Source: JALEVB01 sp022768265
GTDB lineage: Bacteria > Bacillota_I > Bacilli_A > Erysipelotrichales > Erysipelotrichaceae
Assembly: GCA_034168985.1 (NCBI GenBank)
Contig: JAXFJE010000009.1
Span: forward strand, 1-64,000
DNA: 64,000 nt
Direction: 5' to 3'
Part shown: piece by piece, positions 8,518 through 17,677 of the stretch
Position numbering within the stretch: the stretch's first letter is position 1
Layout: each line of letters starts with the position of its first letter
Notes under the pieces: model-generated
What the model was told of the DNA's origin: nothing
Seen by the model: only the letters and a program-made list of their open reading frames with translations
Databases searched by the model: none
Made by a program: the position numbers and the translations under genes

Positions 8518-8919
8518 ATGAATATGACTGATCCAATTGCAGATATGCTTACAAGAATTAGAAATGGTGTTCAAGCTCATCATGATGTAGTTGAAGTACC
8601 AAGTTCTAAAGTAAAAGTTGAAATTGCTAGAATCTTAAAAGAAGAAGGATATATCACTAACTATAAACTAGAAGGTGAAACTGCTGCTGATAAGAAGATC
8701 GTTATTACATTAAAATATGGTCCACGTGATGAAAAAGTTATCAGTGGTATCAAGAGAATTAGTAAACCTGGATTAAGAGTTTACACGAAAGCTGATTCAA
8801 TTCCTCGTGTATTAAACGGTTTAGGAATTGCAATTATTTCTACTTCACAAGGTTTGATGACTGATAAAGAAGCTAGAGCAAAACAAGCAGGCGGCGAAGT
8901 TGTCGCTTACGTATGGTAA
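8518..8919 (+). CDS. rpsH: 30S ribosomal protein S8
   Basis: 133 residues with MTDPIADMLTRIRNG at the start and the C-terminal block GGEVVAYVW. S8 binds helix 21 of 16S rRNA and represses the spc operon in some bacteria. ATG 8518 follows GGAGGAGG; ATG 8524 is a possible alternative two codons in. Confidence 0.96.
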   Translation: MNMTDPIADMLTRIRNGVQAHHDVVEVPSSKVKVEIARILKEEGYITNYKLEGETAADKKIVITLKYGPRDEKVISGIKRISKPGLRVYTKADSIPRVLNGLGIAIISTSQGLMTDKEARAKQAGGEVVAYVW

Positions 8920-8945
8920 GATAAAAAGACGAAAGGAAATAGAAA

Positions 8946-9491
8946 ATGTCACGTATCGGAAATAAAGCGATTACCATTCCTGAGGGCGTTGAAGTTATCG
9001 TTGCTCCAGGTAATGAGGTGACTGTAAAAGGTCCTAAAGGAACTTTAACACGTCAATTTAGTCCATTATTAACTATTGAAGTTAAGGATGGTGTTTGTAA
9101 TGTAATTCGTCCAAATGACGAAAAACATGTTAAACAATTACACGGAACTACTCGTGCTTTGATTCACAACATGGTTGAAGGTTGTCACCAAGAATTCACT
9201 CGTGAATTAGAAGTAGTTGGTATTGGTTTCAGAGCAGCTGTTAGTGGTAAGAAATTAACATTAAATGTTGGTTACTCTCATCCAGTTGAATTCGAAGTTG
9301 AAGAAGGCTTAACTGTAGTTTGTCCTTCAGCAACTGAAATCAAGATCAGCGGTATCGATAAACAACGTGTAGGTGAATTTGCAGCTAACGTTAGAGCTAC
9401 TCGTAAACCTGAACCATACAAAGGTAAAGGTATCAAATATAAAGGTGAACATATCCGCCGTAAAGAAGGTAAAACGGCTGGTAAGAAATAG
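8946..9491 (+). CDS. rplF: 50S ribosomal protein L6
   Basis: 181 residues, two repeated alpha/beta domains. Starts SRIGNKAITIPEGVEV and ends with the conserved YKGKGIKYKGEHIRRKEGK. It lies near the sarcin-ricin loop. Confidence 0.97.
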   Translation: MSRIGNKAITIPEGVEVIVAPGNEVTVKGPKGTLTRQFSPLLTIEVKDGVCNVIRPNDEKHVKQLHGTTRALIHNMVEGCHQEFTRELEVVGIGFRAAVSGKKLTLNVGYSHPVEFEVEEGLTVVCPSATEIKISGIDKQRVGEFAANVRATRKPEPYKGKGIKYKGEHIRRKEGKTAGKK

Positions 9492-9506
9492 GAAAGGAGA
9501 TAAACT

Positions 9507-9863
9507 ATGCTTAAGAAAACAAATAAGAATCAAGAAAGACAACGTCGTCATGCACGTGTTCGTAGAAAAGTTAGTGGAACTCCTGAATGTCCTAGACTTA
9601 ACGTGTTCAGATCTAACAGCCACATTCATGTACAAGTTATCGATGATGTAAATCAAACAACATTGGTTAGCGCATCAAGCGTTGACATGAAATTAGCAAA
9701 TGGCGGTAACATCGAAGCTGCAAAAGCTGTAGGTGCTGAAATCGCTAAAAGATGTGCTGAAAAGAACATTACAACTGTAGTATTTGACCGTGGTGGTTAT
9801 GTATATCATGGTCGTGTCCAAGCTTTAGCTGACGCTGCTAGAGAAGCTGGACTTAAATTCTAA
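9507..9863 (+). CDS. rplR: 50S ribosomal protein L18
   Basis: 118 residues. Basic N-terminus (RQRRHARVRRKVSG) and C-terminal FDRGGYVYHGRVQALADAAR. Binds 5S rRNA with L5. ATG follows AAAGGAG, 15 bases after rplF. Confidence 0.97.
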   Translation: MLKKTNKNQERQRRHARVRRKVSGTPECPRLNVFRSNSHIHVQVIDDVNQTTLVSASSVDMKLANGGNIEAAKAVGAEIAKRCAEKNITTVVFDRGGYVYHGRVQALADAAREAGLKF

Positions 9864-9877
9864 GGAAGGAGCAAAAA

Positions 9878-10390
9878 ATGGAACGTAAACCAAGAAGAGT
9901 ACGTGAAGAAAAAGAATTCGAAGAACGTGTCGTTGTCATTAATCGTGTCAGCAAAACTGTAAAAGGTGGACGCCGTATGCGCTTCTCTGCCTTAGTTGTT
10001 GTTGGAGATAGAAAAGGTCGCGTAGGTTACGGACTTGGTAAAGCTAATGAAGTACCTGATGCAATCAAAAAAGCAGTTGAAGCTGCTAAGAAAAATGTCT
10101 TCAGAGTTAATTTAGTAGACAAAGGAAGAACAATTCCTCATGAAGTAACAGGTGTATATGGTGCTGGTGAAGTATTCTTAAAACCTGCTGCAGAAGGTAC
10201 CGGTGTTATCGCTGGTGGTGCAGTTCGTGCTGTATTAGAACTAGCTGGTATTACTGACGTTCTTTCTAAATGTATCGGTTCACGCCGCCCAATCAACGTT
10301 GTACATGCAACAGTTGCAGCTTTACAAGATTTAAAAACAGTTGAAAGCGTAGCTAAATTACGTGAAAAGAAACCAACTGAAATTAGATAA
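9878..10390 (+). CDS. rpsE: 30S ribosomal protein S5
   Basis: 170 residues. Double-stranded-RNA-binding-like N-domain (EERVVVINRVSKTVKGGRR) and the GVIAGGAVRAVLELAGI block. It affects decoding fidelity. The next gene is rplO only 16 bases downstream, so the usual rpmD (L30) slot is empty. Confidence 0.97.
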   Translation: MERKPRRVREEKEFEERVVVINRVSKTVKGGRRMRFSALVVVGDRKGRVGYGLGKANEVPDAIKKAVEAAKKNVFRVNLVDKGRTIPHEVTGVYGAGEVFLKPAAEGTGVIAGGAVRAVLELAGITDVLSKCIGSRRPINVVHATVAALQDLKTVESVAKLREKKPTEIR

Positions 10391-10406
10391 GGAGGAACAC
10401 ACTTTT

Positions 10407-10847
10407 ATGAAATTAGAAAATTTAACATATACTGAAGGTGCTCGTTCTGTTAGAAAGCGTATTGGTCGCGGTCATGGATCTGGCACTGGTAAAACTAGTG
10501 GTAAAGGTCATAAGGGTCAAAATGCAAGATCAGGTGGTGGTGTTGCATTAGGATTCGAAGGTGGACAAACACCTCTATACAAACGTATTCCTAAACGTGG
10601 ATTTACTAACTATACACGTAAAGAATATGCTATTATTAATGTAGAAAGCTTAAATGTATTCGAAGATGGAGCAGTAGTTAACTTCGAAACATTGAAAGAA
10701 GCAGGAATGCTTAAGAAACAATTAGATGGTTTCAAAGTATTAGGTTGCGGTGAATTAACTAAAAAATTGACTGTTCAAGCTAATAAATTCTCTGCTACGG
10801 CAAAAGAAAGCATTGAAAAAGCGGGCGGAAAAGTAGAGGTGATCTAA
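10407..10847 (+). CDS. rplO: 50S ribosomal protein L15
   Basis: 146 residues. Starts MKLENL and carries the Gly-rich N-terminal stretch GRGHGSGTGKTSGKGHKGQ followed by FEGGQTPLYKR. The ATG at 10407 follows AAGGAGG; an in-frame ATG at 10362 lies inside rpsE and is not supported. Confidence 0.97.
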   Translation: MKLENLTYTEGARSVRKRIGRGHGSGTGKTSGKGHKGQNARSGGGVALGFEGGQTPLYKRIPKRGFTNYTRKEYAIINVESLNVFEDGAVVNFETLKEAGMLKKQLDGFKVLGCGELTKKLTVQANKFSATAKESIEKAGGKVEVI

Positions 10848-10848
10848 T

Positions 10849-12132
10849 ATGATCCAAACCTTTTTAAACTTGTTTAAAAACAAGGAACTTAGAGGTAAGA
10901 TCTTATTTACACTTGCAATGTTATTCATCTATAGCCTGGGATCAAGTATACCGGTTCCAGGCGTAGATGCTGATTTATTAGCAACCAGCATTGGAAGTAA
11001 CTCAATATTGAATATGATGAACCTGCTTGGAGGAGGAACCCTAGAAAGATTAAGTATCTTTGCAATGGGGGTTGGACCTTATATTACAGCATCGATCGTC
11101 ATCCAATTATTGAGCATGGATGTAATTCCTTATTTGTCAGAACTTTCTAAATCTGGCCAAACAGGAAGAGTTAAACTTGATAAGATAACTCGCTATTTAG
11201 GCGTGATTTTGTCGTTTGTGCAATCATTTACAATGGTAATGAGCTTTGATAAGTTATATCGTGTAATGAGCGCTAGTGATCTTGGAACATACTTATATAC
11301 TGCGACGGTTTTAACCGCTGGTACGATGTTCTTATTATGGATCGGCGATAAGATTTCTCAAAAGGGTATAGGTAATGGTATTTCAGTGATTATCTTTGCT
11401 GGTATCGTTTCTAATATGCCATTTAATTATTTACAAGTGTATAATGTATTGGTAGATACAAGTAATCAAACAGCAATGTTTAATGGCTTGATCCAATTTG
11501 TTCTATACTTGATCGTGAACTTGTTGATCATCATCTTGGTTGTGGTCATGCAATTAGCTGTACGTAAGATCCCTATTCAATATACGAATAGTTCAGTCGC
11601 ACATGCGAATAATAACATGAACTTCTTACCATTTAAGATCAACTCAGCAAGTGTTATTCCAGTTATCTTTGCGCAAGCAATCATAACTTCACCACAAATT
11701 ATTTTGAGTTTTATCAATCAAGAAGCATATCAAAGCTTAAGTAACTTCTTAAGTTTAAATAAACCATTTGGTTTAGCTCTATATGCAATATTAACCGTTT
11801 TATTTACATTCTTTTATACAAATATGCAAGTTAACCCAGATCAAATTGCTGAAAATTTGAATAAATCTGGTGCATATATTCCAGGTGTTAGACCAGGGAA
11901 TGAAACTAAAGAATACTTGAAAAAAGTATTAAATCGTATTACCGTCTTAGGAGCTATCGCGTTAATGGTTATCGCAGTAATTCCATATTTGTTACCGATG
12001 GTAACTAGCTTACCTGCATCTACATCATTAGGCGGTACTGGTATCATAATCGTTGTTGGTGTTGCGATGGAAACAATGTCTCAATTAAAAGGACAATTGA
12101 CACAAAAGCAATATCACGGATTTTTAAAATAG
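10849..12132 (+). CDS. secY: Preprotein translocase subunit SecY
   Basis: 427 residues with ten predicted membrane helices. Forms the SecYEG channel for secreted and membrane proteins. Recognisable by the plug-side motif GSSIPVPGVD, LNLLGGGTLERLSIFAMG-like loop and the cytoplasmic-loop block IPIQYTNSS. Starts one base after the rplO stop and has GAGGTGAT as ribosome site within rplO. Confidence 0.97.
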   Translation: MIQTFLNLFKNKELRGKILFTLAMLFIYSLGSSIPVPGVDADLLATSIGSNSILNMMNLLGGGTLERLSIFAMGVGPYITASIVIQLLSMDVIPYLSELSKSGQTGRVKLDKITRYLGVILSFVQSFTMVMSFDKLYRVMSASDLGTYLYTATVLTAGTMFLLWIGDKISQKGIGNGISVIIFAGIVSNMPFNYLQVYNVLVDTSNQTAMFNGLIQFVLYLIVNLLIIILVVVMQLAVRKIPIQYTNSSVAHANNNMNFLPFKINSASVIPVIFAQAIITSPQIILSFINQEAYQSLSNFLSLNKPFGLALYAILTVLFTFFYTNMQVNPDQIAENLNKSGAYIPGVRPGNETKEYLKKVLNRITVLGAIALMVIAVIPYLLPMVTSLPASTSLGGTGIIIVVGVAMETMSQLKGQLTQKQYHGFLK

Positions 12133-12141
12133 GGGGTCATT

Positions 12142-12792
12142 ATGAATTTATTGATCATGGGACCTGCCGGAAGCGGTAAAGGAACAATGTCCGAATATAT
12201 CGTATCTGAATATGGTATTCCGCATATTTCGACAGGCGATATGTTGAGGGAAAATGTTAAGAATCAAACAGAACTAGGTAAACAAGCAAAGATCTTGATG
12301 GATCAAGGTAAACTTGTTTCTGATGATGTTGTTATCGGCATGGTAAAAGCAAGATTACAACAAGATGATTGCCAAAAAGGTTTCTTGATGGATGGTTTTC
12401 CAAGGACCGTCAAACAAGCTGAAGCTTTGGAAGAAATCTGTAATGAATTAAATAAACCAATTCAAAAAGTAATCAATCTTGAAGTAAACTTTGATGCACT
12501 AGCTGAAAGAATCACAGGTAGAAGAGTTTGCAACAACTGTAAAGCTACCTACCATATCAAAAACAATAAACCTAAAGTTGAAGGTGTTTGTGATCACTGT
12601 GGTTCAGCATTAGTACAAAGAAGTGATGATACAGTTGAACAACTTAAAGTTCGTTTGAGCGAACATGAGAAAAATACTAAACCGGCACTAGACATGTATG
12701 CTAGTAAAGGAATAGTAGTTAATATTGATGCAAGTGTAGCTCCAAATGAAGTTTGGGCTAGCATCAAGGATGCTTTAGGTAAGGCTTCTTAA
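12142..12792 (+). CDS. adk: Adenylate kinase, zinc-LID type
   Basis: 216 residues. Catalyses ATP + AMP = 2 ADP. P-loop GPAGSGKGT at 7-15, NMP-binding STGDMLR near 30, DGFPRT near 84. The LID domain has four cysteines (130, 133, 150, 153), the zinc-binding form found in Gram-positives. The map gene that often follows adk is missing; infA comes next. Confidence 0.97.
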   Translation: MNLLIMGPAGSGKGTMSEYIVSEYGIPHISTGDMLRENVKNQTELGKQAKILMDQGKLVSDDVVIGMVKARLQQDDCQKGFLMDGFPRTVKQAEALEEICNELNKPIQKVINLEVNFDALAERITGRRVCNNCKATYHIKNNKPKVEGVCDHCGSALVQRSDDTVEQLKVRLSEHEKNTKPALDMYASKGIVVNIDASVAPNEVWASIKDALGKAS

Positions 12793-12812
12793 CTAATTAA
12801 ACATTAGCGTTT

Positions 12813-12835
12813 ATGGTAAGCATGATGCTTACCAT
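12813..12835 (+). other. Perfect hairpin between adk and infA
   Basis: ATGGTAAGC (12813-12821) and GCTTACCAT (12827-12835) form a 9-bp stem with a 5-base loop. No T run follows, so it is probably not an intrinsic terminator. It may be an mRNA processing or stability element, or a regulatory hairpin for infA. Confidence 0.5.
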
Positions 12836-12864
12836 AGGCGTAAGATGTTAGAAAGGATATTTTA

Positions 12865-13083
12865 ATGGGAAAACAAGATGTCATTGAAATTGATGGAATT
12901 GTTGAGGATACACTTCCTGATGCAAAATTCAAGGTGAAATTAGAAAACGGTCATGTAATTCTTGCTCACGTTGCTGGTAAAATCCGTATGAATTACATTC
13001 GCATTTTACCGGGAGATAGAGTTACAGTAGAAATTTCGCCTTATGATTTAACACGTGGGCGTATAACATACAGACATAAATAG
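12865..13083 (+). CDS. infA: Translation initiation factor IF-1
   Basis: 72 residues, a single OB fold. Starts GKQDVIEIDGIVEDTLPDAKF and includes HVAGKIRMNYIRILPGDRV. IF-1 occupies the 30S A site during initiation. Preceded by AAAGGA. Confidence 0.97.
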   Translation: MGKQDVIEIDGIVEDTLPDAKFKVKLENGHVILAHVAGKIRMNYIRILPGDRVTVEISPYDLTRGRITYRHK

Positions 13084-13107
13084 AAAGAGTCTTGGAGGTA
13101 AGAACAC

Positions 13108-13224
13108 ATGAAAGTAAGACCATCAGTCAAACCAATTTGTGATAAGTGTCGTATTATCAAGCGCAAAGGTACCGTTATGGTAATTTGTGAAAACCCTAAG
13201 CATAAACAAAGACAAGGAAACTAA
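13108..13224 (+). CDS. rpmJ: 50S ribosomal protein L36
   Basis: 38 codons from ATG 13108 to TAA 13224: MKVRPSVKPICDKC at the start and ENPKHKQRQGN at the end. The zinc ribbon residues Cys11, Cys14, Cys27 and His32 are all present, so this is the zinc form. TTGGAGG lies upstream. Lies between infA and rpsM as in most Firmicutes. Confidence 0.96.
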   Translation: MKVRPSVKPICDKCRIIKRKGTVMVICENPKHKQRQGN

Positions 13225-13243
13225 CTAGGAGGATTTAAAGAAT

Positions 13244-13609
13244 ATGGCTCGTATAGCTGGTGTAGATATTCCACGCGATAAACGTGTAGTGGTATCACTT
13301 ACATATATCTATGGAATTGGATTAGCAACAAGTAAAAAAGTATTAGCAGACTGTGGTATCAGCGAAGATATCAGAGTTAAAGATCTAACTGATGAACAAG
13401 AAACATTGATTCGTCAACATATTGACCAAATCAAAGTAGAAGGCGATCTACGTCGTGAAACTCAATTAAACATCAAACGTTTGATGGAAATCGGATGCTA
13501 CAGAGGTATTCGTCATAGAAGAGGACTTCCAGTTCGCGGACAACGTACTAAAACAAATGCACGTACACGTAAAGGACCTCGTCGTACTGTAGCTAACAAG
13601 AAGAAATAA
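13244..13609 (+). CDS. rpsM: 30S ribosomal protein S13
   Basis: 121 residues, starting ARIAGVDIPRDKRV with a basic C-terminal tail that reaches the P site (RGQRTKTNARTRKGP). AGGAGG upstream. Confidence 0.97.
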   Translation: MARIAGVDIPRDKRVVVSLTYIYGIGLATSKKVLADCGISEDIRVKDLTDEQETLIRQHIDQIKVEGDLRRETQLNIKRLMEIGCYRGIRHRRGLPVRGQRTKTNARTRKGPRRTVANKKK

Positions 13610-13631
13610 GCGATAGGAGGATAAATTAATT

Positions 13632-14021
13632 ATGGCAACTAAAACAACTGCACGTAAAAAACGTGTGCGTAAGAATATAGCTAAAGGTACTGCTCATATC
13701 CATTCAACATTTAATAACACTATCGTTACTATCACTGATGAAAAAGGTAACGCAGTAGCTTGGTCTAGTGCTGGAGCATTAGGTTTCAAAGGTTCTCGTA
13801 AATCAACTCCATATGCAGCACAAATGGCTGCTGAAGCAGCTGGTAAAGCAGCAGTTGATCACGGTATGAAAACAGTAGAAGTTAACGTTAAAGGACCTGG
13901 TCCTGGTCGTGAAGCTGCTGTTAGATCATTACAAACAGCTGGTTTGGAAATTACAGTAATTAATGATGTAACTCCAATTCCACATAACGGATGCCGTCCA
14001 CCAAAAAGACCACGTGGTTAA
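13632..14021 (+). CDS. rpsK: 30S ribosomal protein S11
   Basis: 129 residues. Contains GTAHIHSTFNNTIVTITD and ends TPIPHNGCRPPKRPRG. Forms part of the 30S platform. AGGAGG upstream, 22 bases after rpsM. Confidence 0.97.
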   Translation: MATKTTARKKRVRKNIAKGTAHIHSTFNNTIVTITDEKGNAVAWSSAGALGFKGSRKSTPYAAQMAAEAAGKAAVDHGMKTVEVNVKGPGPGREAAVRSLQTAGLEITVINDVTPIPHNGCRPPKRPRG

Positions 14022-14044
14022 TCAACCCATAAGGAGGGAATTGA

Positions 14045-15004
14045 ATGCAAAAATTTGAACGTGCACACTTTGAAGTAAAAGAATACGTTGAATCAGATAA
14101 CTATGGTAAGTTTGTACTAGAACCACTTGAAAGAGGTTTTGGTACAACTATCGGTAATGCTTTAAGAAGAGTATTATTATCATCTTTGCCTGGTGCAGCC
14201 GTTTTTTCAATCAAAGCTGATGGAGTATATCATGAATTTACTACTATCGCTGGGGTTAGAGAAGATGTTGCAACGATCGTGTTAAATATCAAAGATTTGA
14301 TCATGATGATCGAAGACGATGAAATTTACACTTTACGTATTTCGGCAAAGGGACCTTGTACAGTTACTGCAGGAGATATCATCTGTCCTGAAAGCGTAGA
14401 AATCCTTAATAAAGACCATGTAATCGCTCATGTTGAAAAAGATGGCGTATTAGAAATGGAATTGAAATGTCGTAACGGTCGCGGCTATGTCAGCAGCGAC
14501 AGCAACAAACAATTATATCAAGGAACTTCTACAACTATTGGAACTGTATATACCGATTCTATCTATACTCCAATCAAACGTGTAGCTTATGAAGTAGAAC
14601 CTACTCGTGTAGGCCAAGACGCTAAATATGACCGTTTGATCATGGAAATTTATACAGATGGTTCAATTACTCCTCAAATGTCAATTTCATTGGCTGCAAG
14701 AATCCTGATTGATCACTTAGATATCATTACCAGTGTGCGTGAAGAAGTTAATGATATTGATTCAATCATGAAAGAATCAAATGGCGAGGTTGTACATAAG
14801 ACCCAATCAATGATGATTGAAGACTTAGACCTGTCAGTTCGTTCTTATAACTGTTTGAAACGTGCTGGTATCCAAACAGTTGATGAACTAACCCAAAAAA
14901 CAGAAGAAGAAATGATGCGAGTACGTAATCTTGGTAAGAAATCAATGAAAGAAGTAAAAGAAAAGATTACTGAACTTGGATTAAGCTTCAAAGCTTTTGA
15001 ATAA
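14045..15004 (+). CDS. rpoA: RNA polymerase alpha subunit
   Basis: 319 residues. N-terminal dimerisation domain with FVLEPLERGFGTTIGNALRR (about 23-42) and a C-terminal domain with the UP-element/activator surface (LDLSVRSYNCLKRAGI, then RNLGKKSMKEVKEK). Scaffold of core RNA polymerase. AAGGAGGG precedes the ATG. Confidence 0.98.
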   Translation: MQKFERAHFEVKEYVESDNYGKFVLEPLERGFGTTIGNALRRVLLSSLPGAAVFSIKADGVYHEFTTIAGVREDVATIVLNIKDLIMMIEDDEIYTLRISAKGPCTVTAGDIICPESVEILNKDHVIAHVEKDGVLEMELKCRNGRGYVSSDSNKQLYQGTSTTIGTVYTDSIYTPIKRVAYEVEPTRVGQDAKYDRLIMEIYTDGSITPQMSISLAARILIDHLDIITSVREEVNDIDSIMKESNGEVVHKTQSMMIEDLDLSVRSYNCLKRAGIQTVDELTQKTEEEMMRVRNLGKKSMKEVKEKITELGLSFKAFE

Positions 15005-15025
15005 TAGAGAAAGGAATTAAGTAAG

Positions 15026-15388
15026 ATGTGGAATCGTAAATTTGGTAGAAATGCCGACCATCGTAAAGCAATGCTTAGAAATATGGCTACATCAGTAATT
15101 TTATATGGTAAAATTGAAACTACTGAAGCTAAAGCAAAAGATCTTCGTAGCGTTGTAGATAAAATGATCACTTTAGGTAAGAAAGGTGATTTACATTCAA
15201 GAAGACTTGCTGCTAGCTATATTCGTAATGTAGTAGCTGATGAAGAAACATGTCAAACAGTTCTTCAAAAACTATTCAATGAAGTAGCTCCTAAGTATCA
15301 AGATCGTAATGGTGGATATACTAGAGTTGTAAAAACTGGTATCCGTCGTGGCGATAATGCTCCAATGGCATATATTGAATTAGTATAG
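15026..15388 (+). CDS. rplQ: 50S ribosomal protein L17
   Basis: 120 residues. Starts MWNRKFGRNADHRKAMLRN, typical of L17. Last gene of the ribosomal cluster; a strong terminator begins 8 bases after the stop. In related genomes ecfA often follows directly; here 11 kb of other genes intervene. Confidence 0.97.
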   Translation: MWNRKFGRNADHRKAMLRNMATSVILYGKIETTEAKAKDLRSVVDKMITLGKKGDLHSRRLAASYIRNVVADEETCQTVLQKLFNEVAPKYQDRNGGYTRVVKTGIRRGDNAPMAYIELV

Positions 15389-15395
15389 TTTAAGG

Positions 15396-15424
15396 ACACA
15401 GCATGATATGCTGTGTTTTTTTAT
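15396..15424 (+). terminator. Terminator of the ribosomal cluster
   Basis: ACACAGCAT and ATGCTGTGT form a 9-bp stem with a 3-base loop, followed by a run of seven T. Confidence 0.88.
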
Positions 15425-15435
15425 TTGGTCATTCA

Positions 15436-15444
15436 TGCTATAAT
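15436..15444 (+). promoter_or_regulatory. Extended -10 promoter
   Basis: TGcTATAAT at 15436-15444 is a perfect extended -10 about 22 bases before the lipoprotein start. The -35 position falls in the T run of the preceding terminator and is poor. Confidence 0.5.
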
Positions 15445-15465
15445 ATGGCTGTTATAGGTGAAATG

Positions 15466-16650
15466 ATGCGTAAATTATTGTTAATACTGATATGTTTATT
15501 ATATGGTTGTACTGACCAGCGAATTAATCCGCAGCAGATGGTCATCGATTACCAGCCGCAAGACTCTACCTATGAATATCTTGATCAATATCTAGATAGT
15601 TTTCTTCATGACGGAGATCAACTTTTAAATAAGTTTAATGATGAAACGATTACCTGGGAAATAACGGATGGTAATGCAACGATAGAAGATAATATAATTC
15701 ATAAAACTAGCTTGGCAGATGAATATGAGAAAATAGTTTTACAAGCTAATATAAAAGATAAGAGCTATCGTTTCGATAACCTTTGTTTATTAGATAAGAT
15801 TCATGGTTATTTGATTACTTATTTTTCTGACGATGATGAAAGCTTGAAACTTGCCTATACGTATGATGGCTTATTGTGGTATGAACTTAATCATCAAGAA
15901 AGTGTATTAGAGGCAACCATTGGGACCAAGTCTTTACGTGATCCAAGTGTAGTTCGCAACAAAAATGGGGGTTTTTATTTATTAGCTACCCAAGGTTATG
16001 ATACCGATAGCATCTATGTTTGGGATACTGATGATTTTGTAACATTTAATAATGAACGGTTATTGAAGGTTAATACATCAACTTCAGATCTTAAACTAAA
16101 GGAAGAACAAGCTTGGGCTCCAGAAGGTTTTTATGATCGCCGGATCGATAAATATGTGATCTATTGGAGCTCGCCGAGCGATCAAGGCATGTATCTTAAC
16201 TATACTAGTGATTTTAATGATTTAAGTTATCCACAATTATTACTGGATCCTGGTTTTCCTGTAATTGATGGAACAATCTATAAAGATGGTTATGAATATA
16301 ATATCGTATTGAAGGATGAAAGACAGCCAATGGAGCAATATAGTCAACTGTTTGTAGGCTATAGTGATAGTGATTATTTAGGCTTCGATGAATATAATAT
16401 GGATTATATAACAGGTCATCAAAGTGAAGGACCATTCATTATTGATCGTGGGTATAGCTGCATCTTATATTATGATGATTATACTCGTATGCAGTTTAAG
16501 GCTATTTGGTTTCAAAATTTTAGAGACCATGACTTTGCGGATATTTCGCATGAAATGGTTACTTCGGTTACCAATGTAAAACATGGCAATGCGATTGCTT
16601 TGACATATAAAGAGTTTGAAAGGTTTAGTGATATATATGAAATTAGTTAA
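15466..16650 (+). CDS. GH43-like glycoside hydrolase lipoprotein
   Basis: 394 residues from ATG 15466 (AGGTG upstream; ATG 15463 is equally in frame). A lipoprotein signal (KLLLILICLLYGC) puts the lipidated Cys at residue 15, so the protein should be anchored outside the membrane. The core looks like a five-bladed beta-propeller of glycoside hydrolase family 43: catalytic-base candidate Asp159 in LRDPS, WAPEGF at 217-222, Asp268 in IDGT and acid candidate Glu321 in SEGP. These would suit arabinan/xylan-type sugars, but the substrate is a guess. Followed by a second lipoprotein gene overlapping by 14 bases. Confidence 0.75.
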   Translation: MRKLLLILICLLYGCTDQRINPQQMVIDYQPQDSTYEYLDQYLDSFLHDGDQLLNKFNDETITWEITDGNATIEDNIIHKTSLADEYEKIVLQANIKDKSYRFDNLCLLDKIHGYLITYFSDDDESLKLAYTYDGLLWYELNHQESVLEATIGTKSLRDPSVVRNKNGGFYLLATQGYDTDSIYVWDTDDFVTFNNERLLKVNTSTSDLKLKEEQAWAPEGFYDRRIDKYVIYWSSPSDQGMYLNYTSDFNDLSYPQLLLDPGFPVIDGTIYKDGYEYNIVLKDERQPMEQYSQLFVGYSDSDYLGFDEYNMDYITGHQSEGPFIIDRGYSCILYYDDYTRMQFKAIWFQNFRDHDFADISHEMVTSVTNVKHGNAIALTYKEFERFSDIYEIS

Positions 16651-17665
16651 AATTGTCTTGAGCTTGGGCTTACTTTTATTAGGAGGTTGTAGCATGGTCG
16701 ATAAAACGCTTGCTGAAGACTATGCAACCTTTGTTGCATTATATGAAAAAACAGGACAATTAGAAAACTATCATAATGATGCTTCATCATCATTATCAAT
16801 TACCAATAAGCTATCATATAAGGTAGAAACTCACAGTGATTATGACCATGGTAAGTCGCGTATCGAAAGTACCACATATATCGATGAGCAAAACATGGGA
16901 ACTTCAACGATCTATATTGATGATGGTAAAATATACTATGATAATCTAGATGGCAGCAAAACGTCCGATGAGTTTACAGATAGCTTAAGTAATATGAATG
17001 ATCTATTTATAAATGAAAATGATATTGCAACATTGGAAGTTCAACCAGAACAATTGGTAATGACCTTAAATGATGAAGCATGCGTAGCAATGCTTAAGAA
17101 AAATGGTTTAGCAATCGATGAAAGTCGTAAATGTGAAAATAAATTGATCGTTGAACACGATGAAGAACATATCCTGTCGCAAACATTAGATATAACCTTT
17201 ACGGTGGTCAGTGCAGGCGTGAGTTACGATGGTACATATAACTATATGACAAGCTATCAAGATATTGACAAGGCTACAGTGACTTTACCTAGTGATTACA
17301 GCTTATACATCGATATTGATGATCTAAAGCCAGATATGACCTTGGAAGAGTTTAAATATGCTTTGATCAATACCCTAGGTTATAGCATTGATGATTATGG
17401 GCAATATGTATTGGATTTTAATGGTAATGAAAGTTATATCTTTGATTTTAGTAATGATCTATTTACCTATATCAAAGGGCAAAGCGCTTATACTTACAAT
17501 TGGCAAAGCAATATCGGAGCATATAATGCATGTACCTATGATTTTGGCAATGCCAAGGCAATAGGTAATTGTAGTGATGTTGAATTAGATAAAATTGAAG
17601 AAGCAAAAGTTAGTTATTTAACGGAACTATCTTTTATTGGAATATATGAAATGCCAAAAGGCTAA
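16637..17665 (+). CDS. Lipoprotein of unknown function
   Basis: 342 residues. Lipobox LLGGC with Cys18 after a hydrophobic signal. The mature part is acidic and rich in Asp/Tyr/Ser, mostly predicted beta strand; no known domain recognised. The ATG at 16637 lies inside the 3' end of the GH43-like gene, with GAAAGG upstream, so the two are coupled and probably work at the cell surface together. An upstream in-frame TTG (16616) would spoil the signal peptide. Confidence 0.75.
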   Translation: MKLVKIVLSLGLLLLGGCSMVDKTLAEDYATFVALYEKTGQLENYHNDASSSLSITNKLSYKVETHSDYDHGKSRIESTTYIDEQNMGTSTIYIDDGKIYYDNLDGSKTSDEFTDSLSNMNDLFINENDIATLEVQPEQLVMTLNDEACVAMLKKNGLAIDESRKCENKLIVEHDEEHILSQTLDITFTVVSAGVSYDGTYNYMTSYQDIDKATVTLPSDYSLYIDIDDLKPDMTLEEFKYALINTLGYSIDDYGQYVLDFNGNESYIFDFSNDLFTYIKGQSAYTYNWQSNIGAYNACTYDFGNAKAIGNCSDVELDKIEEAKVSYLTELSFIGIYEMPKG

Positions 17666-17677
17666 GGAGGAAAACAT

